Source of the DNA: Terfezia claveryi
Lineage: Eukaryota > Ascomycota > Pezizomycetes > Pezizales > Pezizaceae
Assembly: GCA_015179025.1 (NCBI GenBank)
Contig: WHUX01000125.1
Location: forward strand, 62,001 to 126,000
Length of the DNA stretch: 64,000 bases
Reading direction: 5' to 3'
The position numbers were made by a program, and so were the translations under genes. The notes under the pieces are model-generated. The model did no database searches. It worked only from the letters and a program-made list of their open reading frames with translations, and had not been told where the DNA came from. Below are positions 11,221-23,440 of this stretch, piece after piece (positions within the stretch are counted from its first letter, which is position 1; each line of letters opens with the position of its first letter).

Positions 11221-14200
11221 ATGGCGGACGTCAACCTCTATCTCCATAATGTCGACAAGAATTTGGAGGAAGCGTCGAGGATCGCGACTGATGCTGCAAA
11301 AAGTCTTTCCCCAATTCCTTGAGCCGACAGAGCTACCATGGGCTAACCATCATTCTAGGAATTGAGAGCAAGCAGCTGAAGCTCTTGGATGTGATCCAGT
11401 CCATGGGCGAGTATATGACCGATGACGATGCTACTGTTCGTGCGAAATGTAAGAGCAATCCATCTGATAACTTGCGCTGGCTTCCTTAACGCCTTCAACG
11501 CTTTCCTGGAGAAATAGCGATAGGATTTCTCTCTGCCATATTAGCTGCCCTCGATTCAAAGGCGCTCGTCCGACAGCAAGGTGCCCTTCTCCCACAACTA
11601 CGACTTTCGTAGAGCTGCGCTGATACTCGAAAGTCTCTGTCATCACCCATTTCCTCATAGACCGACTCGAAGATGAAACCGGCCTTAAGGAGGTCGCAAA
11701 GGGTCTTATTGCTTTGCTTGAAATGCAGCGGTTCGGTCCCGAGGACGCAGAAGAGGTCACACTTGCGTATGGGTTCTATGACACTCCGTTGCTCCGCTCG
11801 GACGCTCACGGGCTCTTTTAGATTGATGAAAGTCGATTTACACAAGCACCCTCAAGGAACAAGATTTGTGGTTTTGAAAGTGATGGACGTGTTGTTTTCA
11901 AAACATAGAGATGGTAGGGTAACTCTACGCTTAGCACGAGGGGATGCTGACACTTTTCGCAGTCTTGAAGAAGCTTAGTGATCCGTTCATAGATGGATTC
12001 ATTGAGTTAATAGGGGGAGAGAAAGACCCAAGAAATCTGATGATAGTGTTTTCTCTCCTCAAAGTCCTAATCATTGAATTTGGCATTGAGAGACACACTG
12101 AGGTATATTTGTCGCCTCAATTTGACATAATAGGATCTCATGCTGATTTTCCAAGGCCTTATTTGAAGCATGTTATGTTTATTATCCTATCACATTCACC
12201 CCACCCCCCAACGATCCATATGGAATTACTGCACAGGACTTGAAGGTCCGCCTGCGAGATTGCATTGCAGCCTCGGGACGTTTTTCAGAACATGTGTTCA
12301 AGCCATTGATCGACAAGTTAGATTCCACCAGTCAGAGCGTCAAGGTAAGGCCCTTGCCTTCTTCAGACCCTTAAACAATCGTTCTCATGGTCGTTAGCGA
12401 GATGTCCTACAAACCATGGCAGCCTGCGCCTTGTCCTATGGTCCCTCTATAATGGCAAAGCATTTTGCTAGCCTTTGGGACGCTATAAAATTCGAGGTTT
12501 TGAACTCATCTGATGATGAACTTGCTACCGATGCTCTTTCCACAATGCAAGCTATTGCGGCTTCACTGAGTTATGGGCTTATCGATGTACCCCAGCCTGC
12601 AGCAGCTCAATCGCGATATCTTAAGGCTATTGTCAAGGAAACTCTAGAGCTACTCAAGGAACCTCAGCAGAAGCAAGCCAAGCCAGCAGGACAGATTGTA
12701 GCCAGTGTTGCAAAAGCAGGAGTGGTACCATTTGCATACATCATCAAAAGTACCCTTCCGACACTGTTGACCGTATACGATGACTCTGAGGGTCTAGCGA
12801 AACAACGAGCCATGCTGGAAGTTTTTAATCAAATACTTGAATCTACAGCGGCGGTGTATGGAGAGTGGGGAGAAATGGAACCATACCCAGCACTAGAAAA
12901 TCCTCTGCTAGAATTCAAAGAGAAGTTATTTGATATCTACTCCAGGGCATTAATGGGAGTGAATAAGGAAGAGGTTGGCTTCCGAACCGTAGCGCTAAAA
13001 GGATTAGAAATTTTAAGCAAAGTCCGCAAATTATTTGCAGACAATGAGATTGGGATGGTAGTACAGTATTTAGACGAGGTTGTTCTGGAGAGGGAAGATT
13101 CACGGCAGGAGCTCAAGTATGCAGAGGTATTCAAAACCCAGGACTTTGTGTACTCGCTAACTGCCATCAAAGGGAAGTTGCTCTTCAGCATTTACTTCAA
13201 ATTTCCACTATGAAGCCTAGCTTGATCATGGAAATCACTTTCCCAGCTCTCATGGCCACACTACCAGACTCAGAAGAAGAGGCCCGGGGGAAACCGTATT
13301 TGGTGACTCTAGAGGCTTTGGCTAAATTATCAATTGAGCGTGCCGTGTTCGAGGTGCTGCTGACAAGACTGTTCAACAAGCTCGATATTGTAATACACAG
13401 TGCGTAGTTACCCTCAACATCTTGAATAGGCAAGTAGCTAACCTAATATAGATGGATCTGGTCCCATCTATCCCAGGGCGATACTAAGCACTCTTTTATA
13501 TGTCCTTCAAAAGAAATCTGCAGCGGACCACCCTGATATTCCAACATTCTACGAGAGACTCGTCCCGGCGCTCATTACGAAGACTATATCCGCCCTCACC
13601 ATACATGTGGAGACAGGAACCAAAGCCAATTCCAGCGCGTTGATAGACGATTGCATGATAGAAATCACTGGGCGCTTGGTCAATTTGGTTGTTAGGTCGC
13701 TGGATGCTACGAGACAGGAGAAAGTTCTCCAGGACGTATTTGACCTGTTCGTTTTCAACAAGCCGTGTTGTATAATCTTGAAGAATCGGGAGCAAATTGC
13801 GGAAACCTTCAGGCCATTTGGGCCACATAGGGTGGAACAACATGTACCCTACATGACTATCTTTACTTGTATTGTAGCGGGTATTCGGAAAGAGGTATTT
13901 TTGTTCCAGTTTCAAGTTATATCACATTCCGCCGGAGTTTGGTTACTGACGATTGTATGTAGGTCAACCTGCCAGTGGAGGAGATATCCACATTCATTAC
14001 CCAAATCGCTGTTTCAATCCCCACACTCTCGCTTCCCTACAAAACTTCCCACCTCCGTCTCCTCGCTATAATCATCAATAAATGGCTTCCCCCATCACCG
14101 TCACCAGATCTAGCCTCCAACGAACCCATATCTACCCTCGTGAGACCCTCCATTTCGAGCGCTTGTTCCCCAGAAGACACCATCCGAATAGCATTCTGGG

Positions 14201-14928
14201 TAACCAAAGCCATCACCATGAAAGGCGATAAGCTCGGTGAACCCCTCACACTGCAACTCGTCGACCTCCTTTCTGACCCTAACTATGGATCCATGGCTTC
14301 TCGTGGGTTCGCAGTCCTCCTAGGTGAAGACGAGCTCCTCAACAAGCAAAACTACGCAGTACAAAGGCTATTGAGTAAACAAAAGATCTTTTTCCTTGTG
14401 GTACCGAAGTTAGTCGAGGCGTTCAAGAGATCAGAACAGACGATTAAACCGAACTACCTTGTTGCGTTATCGAATATCCTGAGACATATCCCAAGTAAGA
14501 TTTTTCTTCCTTCACTGCCGCAGCTTGTCCCTCTATTGTTACAGAGTCTGGACTTGCCTACGCCCGTGAACGATCAAAGTGCTGTGGATGTGAAACTTGC
14601 CACGCTATCAACATTGTCTATAACGATTTTGGAGTCTGCAAATGCACTGCAGGCTCATGTAAGTAGTCTTATTACGAGGTTACTCGCTACGGCGACGTAT
14701 CACAGGGATCTGGGAAATCCTGGTGCACCACGAAGGGTGAGAAAGGAGGCATTGAGTTGTTTGAGGATATTTCCTGGTACGCTAAGAAATGAGTTGGTGC
14801 TGCCATATAAGAGGCAGGTTGTGAGGGGGTTGGTAGCATGTTTGGATGATCCGAAGAGGGGGGTGAGGAAGGAGGCTGTGGAGTGTCGAGCTAGGTGGGC
14901 GCAGTTGGATGAGCCAGGGGAGGACTAG
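11221..14928 (+). CDS. MET18: Met18/MMS19, CIA targeting complex HEAT-repeat protein
   Basis: Cytosolic scaffold that hands iron-sulfur clusters to nuclear enzymes such as DNA polymerases and the XPD helicase. The first exon starts MADVNLYLHNVDKNLEEASRI. After short introns come ESKQLKLLDVIQSMGEYMTD, then SAILAALDSKALVRQQ, VITHFLIDRLEDETGL, GGEKDPRNLMIVFSLLKVL and PPPNDPYGITAQDLKVRLRD, all in the order of the MMS19 N-terminal domain. The 3' half (from about 12416) reads through long exons to the C-terminal HEAT domain, ending RKEAVECRARWAQLDEPGED. I see about ten exons with consistent phase and no frameshift, for instance the junction RQQ|VSVITH using a donor near 11579. The last exon begins near 13964. 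Start ATG is well placed; family match is strong over the whole length. Confidence 0.93.
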
Positions 14929-15092
14929 GGAGGTGGAGATAACGATTGGCATCTATAGGAGTACAGGATAGGCATGAGAATGCATGGGTGGAAATGCTAT
15001 GTATATCTTTGAGTCTTTTGGTGCGCATGGTTGGATATTTGAGATTACACATCGAAAATATGCATTGCGAAAATTACACACCTTCTTGAGTA

Positions 15093-15716
15093 CCGCATCC
15101 ACTGGCGAACAAGGCTCCTTGTGAGTTTAGAGACATAAAGGTCGAGCTTATGCAGTAAGTGATATCGGAGCACAATGATACCACGCTACAACGGTCTATT
15201 TTTTTTGGGGAAAAAGTGCACTAGGTATCCGAGCGCAAAAATAGGTGGATGATACCGCGCAAACTGATCTACAAGGCTCCATTTTTTTGAAAAGTATACA
15301 TCCTCAGCCGCGACAACATATTCAACCTCTTCATCGGAGTCCAACTCTTTTTCCCATGGCCCCACCACAAGATTAGGTAGCCCTCGTACACATCCTCATC
15401 TTCCCATTCTGAGGCCACATTCTCTTCTTCATATATTCACTTTCTTAGGCTTCCGTACATTTAACGAGTGGCTGTAAGGCTGTTGATTTTGCCTTGGGGT
15501 CTGACTCTCGCTGAAGACATCATTATAGAGAGCAGGTGTAATAACAATTACTTTTTCCAAAAAAATGGAGCCTTGGAGATCAGTTTGCGCTGTATACTTT
15601 TTCAAAAAAAAATGGACCGTTGTAGTGTGGTATCATTGTGCTCTGATATCACTTACTGCATAAGCTCGACCATGTCTCTAAACTCACAAGGAGCCTTGCT
15701 CGCCGTGGATGCGGTA
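15093..15716. repeat. imperfect foldback (long inverted repeat), about 620 bp
   Basis: The left arm from TACCGCATCCAC at 15093 reappears inverted, ending GTGGATGCGGTA at 15716. Within both arms are AAGGCTCCTTGTGAG, AGTAAGTGATATC and the stretch GCGCAAACTGATCT followed by a T run. The arms extend roughly 200 bases each but are partly rearranged, and the centre is unrelated. No target-site duplication could be fixed. It could be a non-autonomous DNA element with long terminal repeats. The open frames at 15186-15368 and 15468-15743 lie in the arms and are not genes. Confidence 0.75.
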
Positions 15717-15835
15717 GTCATTTATACAGACTGCCACATATGATTTAGTGCATTGGCCCCATCCCCTAGTCTGATTTGCATATTTGTGTGATTCCATCCA
15801 TTTATGTAATTCTCGCCGATAGCAACTATCATATA

Positions 15836-16822
15836 TGTTCTGGGCCGCTCGCGGGCGGCATACCCTCTGTGCGGGTCGTGGGCAATTAATATAATTCCTC
15901 AATTTGGCAACTGTGAATCGACCAAAACATTCTGCTACACTCAATAAACACCCTGTGAAGTCATTTTTGACCACCCCTTCCACATCACAGGGAGACAGCA
16001 GACATGAACAAGGGGAGAATTCTGGAAAAATTACCTCAAGCCCTTCAAACGATGAAGTACATGCTTGTGTAGTTAACAACTCATCACCTTCATCTCTGAT
16101 GATGAATGGAATGGAGAGGAGAATACTGAGTTTATTGCTACCATAGAAATCTGCAACGTTTCCTATGCAATAGGTATTTGAATATTAGTTTCTTATCTAC
16201 GGGTTCTTATCTATAGAGTTTTTAATATATGGGGCCTTATGGTTCAGGCTTATAGACCATCTTGTACTGAATATCGATGCGCTATGTGGAATTCAGTGAA
16301 GTTCGGAATAATCATCATTATAATAATTTTTGTCCACATCTTGTTGCACGATTTATCATATAAGTAAGAAAAATCCCAGCTATTTCTTGCTTATAGGATT
16401 CAGGTAAGGTGCAAAACAGTGTACTTTCTTAATCGCAGGTACTTATTTATACGCAGATTGCTAAGTATAACGTGTTTTTGTTTCAGGTGTTTGCAAAGAC
16501 TTCTACTCTAACTGTTATTGCCGATACTCTAAGAATAATCTGAAATTCTCAATTTATTGACATACGAAAGTGTTAGCAGATCATGACTGTATTAACCTCT
16601 CAGCTTTAGATGGAGGTCTAATCGACTGGGAAGTACATGAATCTATTACAGTCGCTGGGATAGCTCCAGCTAGGTATACCGTTATCAATTCTTTTTTCTT
16701 TGAGGTAAATCAGTACTCGTAAACCTTTATCAATACAAGTGCATTATACACCAAATTGAGTAATTATTCAAATAGCCCGTGAGCGGCACAGTGGGTATGC
16801 CGCCCACGAGCGGCCCAGAACA
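15836..16822. mobile_element. TA-flanked MITE with about 75-bp terminal inverted repeats
   Basis: The left end starts TGTTCTGGGCCGCTCG at 15836 and the right end is its inverted copy, finishing CGGCCCAGAACA at 16822. The repeats continue for about 75 bases with a few mismatches (GCGGCATACC, then CTCAATTTGG). A TA dinucleotide flanks both sides (15834-15835 and 16823-16824), which is the Tc1/mariner/pogo target signature. Total length is 987 bp. The interior has no recognisable transposase, so this looks like a non-autonomous element. The GC-rich ends contrast with the AT-rich core. Confidence 0.8.
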
Positions 16823-18150
16823 TATACATAGCTACTCAGTAAACTCCTATCAACCAGACTAACGTAATGGATAGGCGAGGGCGTTCACATAGTTAGAGAT
16901 TCTTACAAACTGCACAGCTTTTTTCCTTGCACTGTATTCAGATGTGGGCTCAAAGTGTTGGAGCACCTTGGTCCATAGCAACCGATATGACCTTGCATTC
17001 GCTTCTTTCAACATGCCGACTGATCGAGATACCGAGAAGCGACGTACCTAAGACAACATTTAGAGAGGGTTCATATTGGATTAAATGCACAAGGGTTCTC
17101 TAAGCCTGATATAGCCCTTTAAACTAAGATCTCTAAAACAACAGTCCAGCGACTACAAAATCAGTGAAACAGCTGGAGCGCAGCGGTCGCCCGGAAATCC
17201 TGAATACTAGGGATGAGGGAAGACTCTGTAGGCCTACCTGATGCAAATCCCTATGGCTAAATATCTCGCCAGGCACAGCAGGTAGCCTACTAGTGGAGGG
17301 GTAGTGCAACCAGACTAACTCTCTACGAGAGGCTAGTGCTAGCCAGACTACCAGACTAATATTAAGGGGTAGTGGGAGGAAGCTTGCCATAAGCCACATA
17401 TATCTAGTGCCAACTACTAATATACCTCTGCGAGGGGTAGTGCAACCTGTGGAGGGGTTGTGCCAACCAGACGGCATATATTAGAACTGAGCAGGTACCG
17501 GTAGTCTACTGAGACTGAGCAGGTATCTGAATTGTCTCCACGTGGTAGCCAAGCAACTCTAACCAAAGTAGGACAGGCTCTCGAGTTTGAAGTAATCTCG
17601 TACCGGCACCCAGACCCGGAACACAGACGAGAGATTTATTGCCCCAGCCTTCAAGAGTGCACGTACTTTAGTCAATATATTTTGGGGAGCAGCTGCTTAT
17701 GGCTTATCATTCACCCATACGGAGGGTCTCTTTCTTAATTGATAGTCTAGAGGTTATTGAGGATGCTGCCCCTAGTATACAGCTAAAATGACTAGGCAGT
17801 ACCGACTACAACAAGGTATCTGTAGGATACACCTTACCTTCCAGCTCTTTTAGTTGAGAATATTAAAGAACAACCTTCAATAATGGGAGAAACCTCTGCC
17901 AGCGTCCTCATAATCAAACAGGAGCTGATTGTTGCTGCTGGCGTTACTTGGGATGACCTACCCTGGATGGATGATATCACAAAATGCCCTGTTCGAGTTT
18001 TAACAGTCATTCGTCGGGGAGGGCGCTCTATTAAACCGTAGTAATTTAGTTTTTTTTTTGTACCTATTGCTGGATTGTGCCTCTACATATAGCCCGCAAA
18101 TGCCTCTTTTGGAACATATGCACTCGCTGTCTCGCCACCGTCACACGGTA
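16823..18150. other. repeat-rich intergenic region with a cluster of the CCAACCAGACTA motif
   Basis: No credible gene. Between 17280 and 17480 there are about five copies or partial copies of the dispersed motif (for example 17295-17318, 17324-17358 and 17449-17472). A 52-codon open frame at 17883-18038 starts MGETSASVLIIKQEL and contains WDDLPWMDD; it resembles nothing I know and may be a remnant. Confidence 0.5.
17290..17475. repeat. cluster of dispersed TACGAGG...CCAACCAGACTA motifs
   Basis: Several near-copies follow one another: GGAGGGGTAGTGCAACCAG, then a TACGAGAGG block leading to GCCAGACTACCAGACTA, then GCGAGGGGTAGTGCAACC, then GGTTGTGCCAACCAGAC. Spacing is irregular, so it is a cluster of insertions or ends rather than a simple tandem repeat. 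Confidence 0.65.
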
Positions 18151-20776
18151 CCATTGGCAACCTACTAGTGGTCAGCCACTGTCTTATATCCAGTGTCTAA
18201 GACATGCAACACGCCAACCTCCTCGTCACTTCAATTGGTCCCAGTCTTGACCCCTTACAATTATCATGGCCGCAACCTATATCAGCCGAATCACCAAAGC
18301 CTGGGCAATATCACCAATACCAATACCTCAGGAGAGATGCCGAAATATACCGAAAAAGACCTGCAGGCAGCCATGAAGCATGCTCGAGCAGAACCAGATA
18401 TACCCACTATACGAATAGCTGAGCTGTATGGGGTTGAGCGGCAAACACTGCGTCGGAGGCTGCTGGGGACGCACCAAGAGAGGTCTACAGCTCATCGGGA
18501 TGAGCAATTGCTCTCTCCTGGTGATGAGAAAGCAATTGCAGCCTATGTAGGAATGATGGCTGATGCAGGATTTCCATTAAATCATACCCTTTTACGGCAA
18601 ATGGCGCAGGACATTGTCAATGAGCGGCAGATACCACAGCAAGGTAACGGAGGGGGTATTACAGGCCCCCGAGAATCAAGCAGCAACCCCCGAGATCGAC
18701 GGGATCAACGTATACAACGGCAAGGTGCAATTATTTCCGTTCTGCCTTCCAACAGTACCCCCGCCACCAGCACCCCCCCAATCCATATTGTTGGTGTCAA
18801 CTGGGTTAACAGGTTTCTTGATCGCAACCCGGGCTTCAAGAAAGTCTATATTCGATATCAGGAGAGAGCGCGAGCAGCTGCATCCAATGACATTGAGCTG
18901 CAAGCAGATTTTCTCCGAAAACTTGCCAATCTAATACGCCGGAAAAAGATATCTCAAGAGAATATATGGAATTGTGATGAAAAAGGTATTACTATGGGCC
19001 GAAATAGTACACGGACGATGGCTATTGTGCGTGCTAGAGGTCGAGCTACTGCAATGACTGAAGGTTCTCGTGAATTTTGCAGTGTTTTGGAGACCGTCAG
19101 TGCTGGTGGGAAGGTTATTCCACCCTTCATTGTATGGCAAGGAAAGTCCCATCGGCAATCTTACTATCCAGAAGGGGGCCTACAGGTGGAAGCTACGTTT
19201 GCAGTCTCTGAAAGCGGATATATGGATGATGAGCTGGGTTTGGGGTATATGGTTGAGCACTTTGAACCTTATACTCGGGTTGAAGGCCCTCGCTGTCTTA
19301 TTGTGGATGGCCATTCTTCACATATTGCATGGAAGGTAGTGCGGTATGCACTGGATCATAATATTCATATGATTTGCCTTCCATCAAAGTCTACTCATCT
19401 CCTGCAACCCCTTGATGTAGGTTGCTTCGGAGTCCTGCAGAGGGTGTATGAGAGAAACCTCAGTTCGTGGCTTCGACAAAACCCGCTTCAAGTTCTCTCA
19501 AAACCATCATTTCTTGAAATCCTTGAAATAACTCGAAATGAGGTTTATACTACCGATTGTCTTCTTGGAGCATGGCGAAAGTCCCGCTGCTGGCCAATCG
19601 ATCGTGATTTCATTGAACCCCTCCCCTCCTACAATGTCTCAGACAGTCACGCTATCTCAGCCAATGAAATTCGAGTATCTGATACCCCTGGTCGGCTCCG
19701 TGCACTCTCCCAACGAGTTGAAGATATCATTCGGTCAAAATTAGATTCAGATGAGAAGGAGTGGGTATTTGAGCTTATTGACTTTGCTGGTGAAAAGGTT
19801 GCAAAACACAGAGATATTGCCCCTCGTGCTGACACTCTTAGCAAGCTCCGAGATGGGAAGGTACGCTGAACAAAGAAAGGAAAAAAGCGTGTTGGGGAAG
19901 CTCGAGTACTGACACACCAGTATGTCAATGATGGCATTAAAAAGGTTGCGGAGGAAGAGGCAAAAAAGCTTGCAAGGCAGCAGGCATCAGCGGAAAAGAA
20001 GCAAATTGCAGATGAGAGAAAGGCTCTACGAGATATGCTTGAGAAGCAGTGGAAAGCTGACCTCAAGAGATATACGGAGGTTGTAATACCTGCATGGCAA
20101 GCTGAATGCGCTGACATTGATACTGCATGGGCTGCTACTAAGCAAGCTACTGGTAAGAAGCGGTCTACCGGTATGAAAAGACCACCATACCCTCCTCGGC
20201 CAAAGCGACCTTTAAAGCCCAAAGGGAGGGATATTGCAGGTGGTGATCTTTCTATAGTGGTTGAGAATGAAGCAGAGGAGGAGGCTGAAGCGGAGGCTGA
20301 TGGGGTTGACCGACGGGTTGATGAGGACATTGATGAGGAGGATTTGGTAGATTCAATGAGAAATCTCGAAATTGATCATTTTGCTGCGGTTAGTGCCCCT
20401 ACCAATTATACTGCCATTCAATCATATCACACCCTTCCTTTTCCAAATTAATCTAACATCGATTTAGATGCATGGTTAAGACCTCCGTGGAGTTATGAGC
20501 TCATTGGCATGATATTTATGATATAGGGTTGGAAGGAAGGAGGGGGGGGGGGTCACGGGGTAGATATATTAGAATGGATAGGTTCTGCATATCTGGTTGA
20601 TTTTGGTAGAATATAAGGGTAACCATGTTGTAGAGCGTGATTGTTTCCATAATTGTAGATAGAACTTGCAACAGCTGCGTTAGGTATATCATATGGTTCG
20701 CCTCGGAGGGGGCTTGCAGGGGTGCTTGCAGGGATGGACATAAGACAGTGGCTGACCACTAGTAGGTTGCCAATGG
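18151..20776 (+). mobile_element. pogo/Fot1-type DNA transposon, nearly intact
   Basis: The element starts CCATTGGCAACCTACTAG and ends with the inverted copy CTAGTAGGTTGCCAATGG, with TA on both outer sides (18149-18150 and 20777-20778). The inverted match runs on through the block GTCAGCCACTGTCTTAT for about 37 bases. Length is 2626 bp. It encodes a pogo-family transposase with all three catalytic aspartates. A related foldback element with the same end sequence lies at 57895-59734. Little decay: one in-frame stop only. Confidence 0.92.
18337..20451 (+). pseudogene. pogo/Fot1-family transposase with one in-frame TGA
   Basis: Transposase that cuts and pastes the surrounding element. The first ATG of the conserved part is at 18337 (MPKYTEKDLQAAMKHAR). 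The N-terminus has a Psq-type helix-turn-helix (IRIAELYGVERQTLRRRLLG) followed by a CENP-B-like second DNA-binding region ending near NWVNRFLDRNPGF. The DDE-1 catalytic domain shows WNCDEKGI, LIVDGHSSH and LLQPLDVGCFGVLQ, so the acidic triad is DDD, as in pogo. A TGA at 19867-19869 (codon 511) breaks the frame, but the same frame continues to 20451 with a lysine-rich coiled segment and an acidic tail ending SYHTLPFPN. A CGA to TGA change would explain it. The catalytic core is complete without the tail, so a shortened protein could still be active. Confidence 0.9.
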
Positions 20777-23440
20777 TAGCACTAATAGCTATCCCATCTG
20801 TTCGAACGCCACGGGACCGACTATCATTATATATTTCACCAGTCAGTTATCCAAGAATTCCATTTACAGACCCAGCAGCCTATAGATTGAATCTCTACGA
20901 GGGTCTGATCGAGACTAGATTGGATGCCCTCCACCTTTGGATCCAGGCCCGTGATAGGAGGTTTAGATACGTTTAGTAATGATCTATGTTAAGATTAGAT
21001 AGGTAAGGAAATGCAAGAGTTGGCAATAACATTGTATGTACATAGTTCATACAGTACATAGTTCAGAATTCTATCCTTGTATCTAGCCTCGATCCCCCTC
21101 CCTAGGAGTGGTCGGGTTCGAGACTACTCGATCCCTTTGTAGCTTGCACCTCAACCAGACTACCTGTACCCTGCATATCGGTTTTCTTGCAGTCTCAGAG
21201 AATAACAACTGTAAATCAACCAGACTAACTGTAAAGAAAGGACCCCCCCGTAGGTGTAAATTAGTCTGGTTGGCACAACACCCTCGTAGAGGGGTGTAAA
21301 TATACATGAAGCTAACAGACTAACATGAAGCCTAGCCATAGAAGCTACGAGGGTGATGTGCCAACCAGACTATAGAAGTCCATGGCCTAGACCGTATGCA
21401 ATATCTAGCAGATGATTTATTATAACGTGGCGCAGCTGCATGCCGGCAAATTCCATGCTATAAGTTTTCGGGATCCCACTAAACGGAGTTGCAATGTAAC
21501 TCCTACCATCTCTTTTGTCCATGACTTCTGACGACTGTGGCCCAATATATATATATATATTTTGGCTGAAAATGGGGGTGATGACAATTGCAAGAGGGCA
21601 TGTCTTGCATACAAAAGGATTTTGCGTGGGGGTTCTTATATGATTATGCTTGACGGGGGACCATGCATTGATAATCCTAAACGATAAACCCCACGGTGCC
21701 CACCTTAGAGTTTATATAGGTAACTCCTTTGCAAATCGAAAAGCCTCAGTCTGACAACCAAGCTTTGGAGCAACTGAAATGCGCATGAATTGAATGGGGA
21801 GAAATAAACAGGAGGAGCATCCATAGAGCCCCTCCAGGTCCCGCAATACAAACAAACAACCACCGGATCCGCGTGCCTGCCTTGGTGTGCATTCGGAATG
21901 AAAGAGACGGTGCTGTGCATCATCGTACAGCCACTTTCTAGTTTCCTGATCTCGGATGCAAGGGAGAGCAAAACATCAGCTGGTCGGATCGGGTGTCTCA
22001 TGTCTGCCCGCCAGGCTAGATGCCTCATACCCCACCATACTTACCCTCACGCCACCCCGGACCGTTAAATGGTTATGCTCCCATCGAGCAACCAGGCTAC
22101 CATCGAGCTTGCCCCAAACCCAATCCGACCGCTTCCCTAGCCTATAGGTTCGGGTTGAAGGCCTGCAGCTCGGGAGATCGCATCACCCTGCCTCATACCA
22201 ATCGCTTGTGCCACTGGTTGGGTCTTCCTTTTGGTCACAGACCCGGACTTCATACATATATTGTGCCTTGCCTCAGTGCATACATGCAGTATAATGTAAT
22301 ATAGACCGAACTGGTCCCTGAATTTCCGTCTCGTGATTAGTAGAAATTGCGTTATAAAATCGGTTTGAATAAGGTTTGACTTGAGTTCAGATGCCTGGCT
22401 GCGGAATTGAGTTCGAGTCAATTGCAAATGATGCAGCAATAAGTGGGGCTAAAAGAAATAAAGAAATATTTTTTCTTCCCTCATTTCCCCAAGAGCCATT
22501 TTTCGCAAAGTGTTCTTTTTTTTTGGCGGAAGTGAGACATGTGAAACATGCCGTGATGAGCCTTTCTTCTGCGCTGAGGATGAGTTCATGCATCTTCCTG
22601 CCAGTCGACGCTAGCACTGAAGCTGAAATGTCATGCATACGGTAATGATATGTATGAAAATCAGATAAAAACTGAAATCAAGTCTCCTGAATCATTATCT
22701 ACGAAGTCAACGGTCACAATCGATAGGAGCAGCCGTCTATTATAGAGGCGCGTCAGATATTGTCGTACGTAACCAATAATGTCTCCCCGGACCCCAACCG
22801 GTGAGCTACGGCCAATGATTGTGCAACTCGCTGCAATCGCTATCAGAAATGGTATAATTAAAATTGGTGGAGACACATATATTCAGCAAAGCAAAATCTG
22901 TAACGAGGGTTGACGTGCATATGATACACCACAATACTGCATCCCAAGAATCGGGACCATGATGCGTTGACCAGCTTTGATTCCTTAATGTGCACCCCCG
23001 AATCGGAGCGATTAGGTCAAAACGGACTAACTAGACTTGAACGAACCCAATGATGTTGAGTGGTAGTCTGGTTGTGCGAGTGGGGTGCTGCTGCTGATAA
23101 CAAAGTTTGTCATAGTCTTGAGTTTGTCAAGAAACCTTACAATGCCTCACCTACAACCATAATTTAGATTCCAATCGCAATAGTGAGCTATACGAGGGGT
23201 AGTTGTATCACAACGAGAGACATTCTCGCCATATGTATTTAGATCCCTCTGAGGTATTCCTTCTTTCACCTCTTGGTGAGAAGGTTCTTCCCGAGCCTCC
23301 TCCCTTCAAGCTCGCAACAGAACAGACTTCCACGCCTTCACACAACGGTCACAAGTCATGCCATTTGTCCGCGCACTGTACTTCCCTTACCTCGATGATA
23401 GTTCCCGGCAAAGCCCACCCCCCGCCTCGTCCGATTAGAG
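20777..23440. other. intergenic region, repeat fragments, no clear gene
   Basis: Holds a TACGAGGGTCTGATCGAG motif copy near 20898, several AACCAGACTA motifs (about 21150, 21216, 23064), a 107-bp mini inverted-repeat element and a TATATA run near 21547. The remainder shows no conserved open frame. The part from about 23200 to 23440 may hold the 5' exon of the next gene (open frame with DPSEVFLLSPLGEK), but no junction could be proved. Confidence 0.45.
21264..21370. mobile_element. 107-bp TA-flanked mini inverted-repeat element
   Basis: It begins GTCTGGTTGGCACAAC followed by ACCCTCGTAG, and ends with the inverted form CTACGAGGGT, then GTGCCAACCAGAC. TA flanks both ends (21262-21263 and 21371-21372). 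The terminal repeats are about 26 bases with one or two mismatches and the core is about 55 bases. This is the only complete two-ended example of the motif at this size in the window and suggests that the solitary copies are ends of the same family. Confidence 0.7.

Noticed and set aside
17883..18038. 52-codon open frame MGETSASVLIIKQEL...
   Set aside because: Too short, no match recognised, and it lies between repeats; kept only as a remark in the intergenic entry.
19647..20330. 227-codon open frame on the minus strand
   Set aside because: Antisense to the pogo transposase tail; serine-rich because of the sense lysine/glutamate codons.
20722..20976. 84-codon open frame spanning the right end of the pogo element
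   Set aside because: It crosses the terminal repeat and the insertion site, so it cannot be an old gene.
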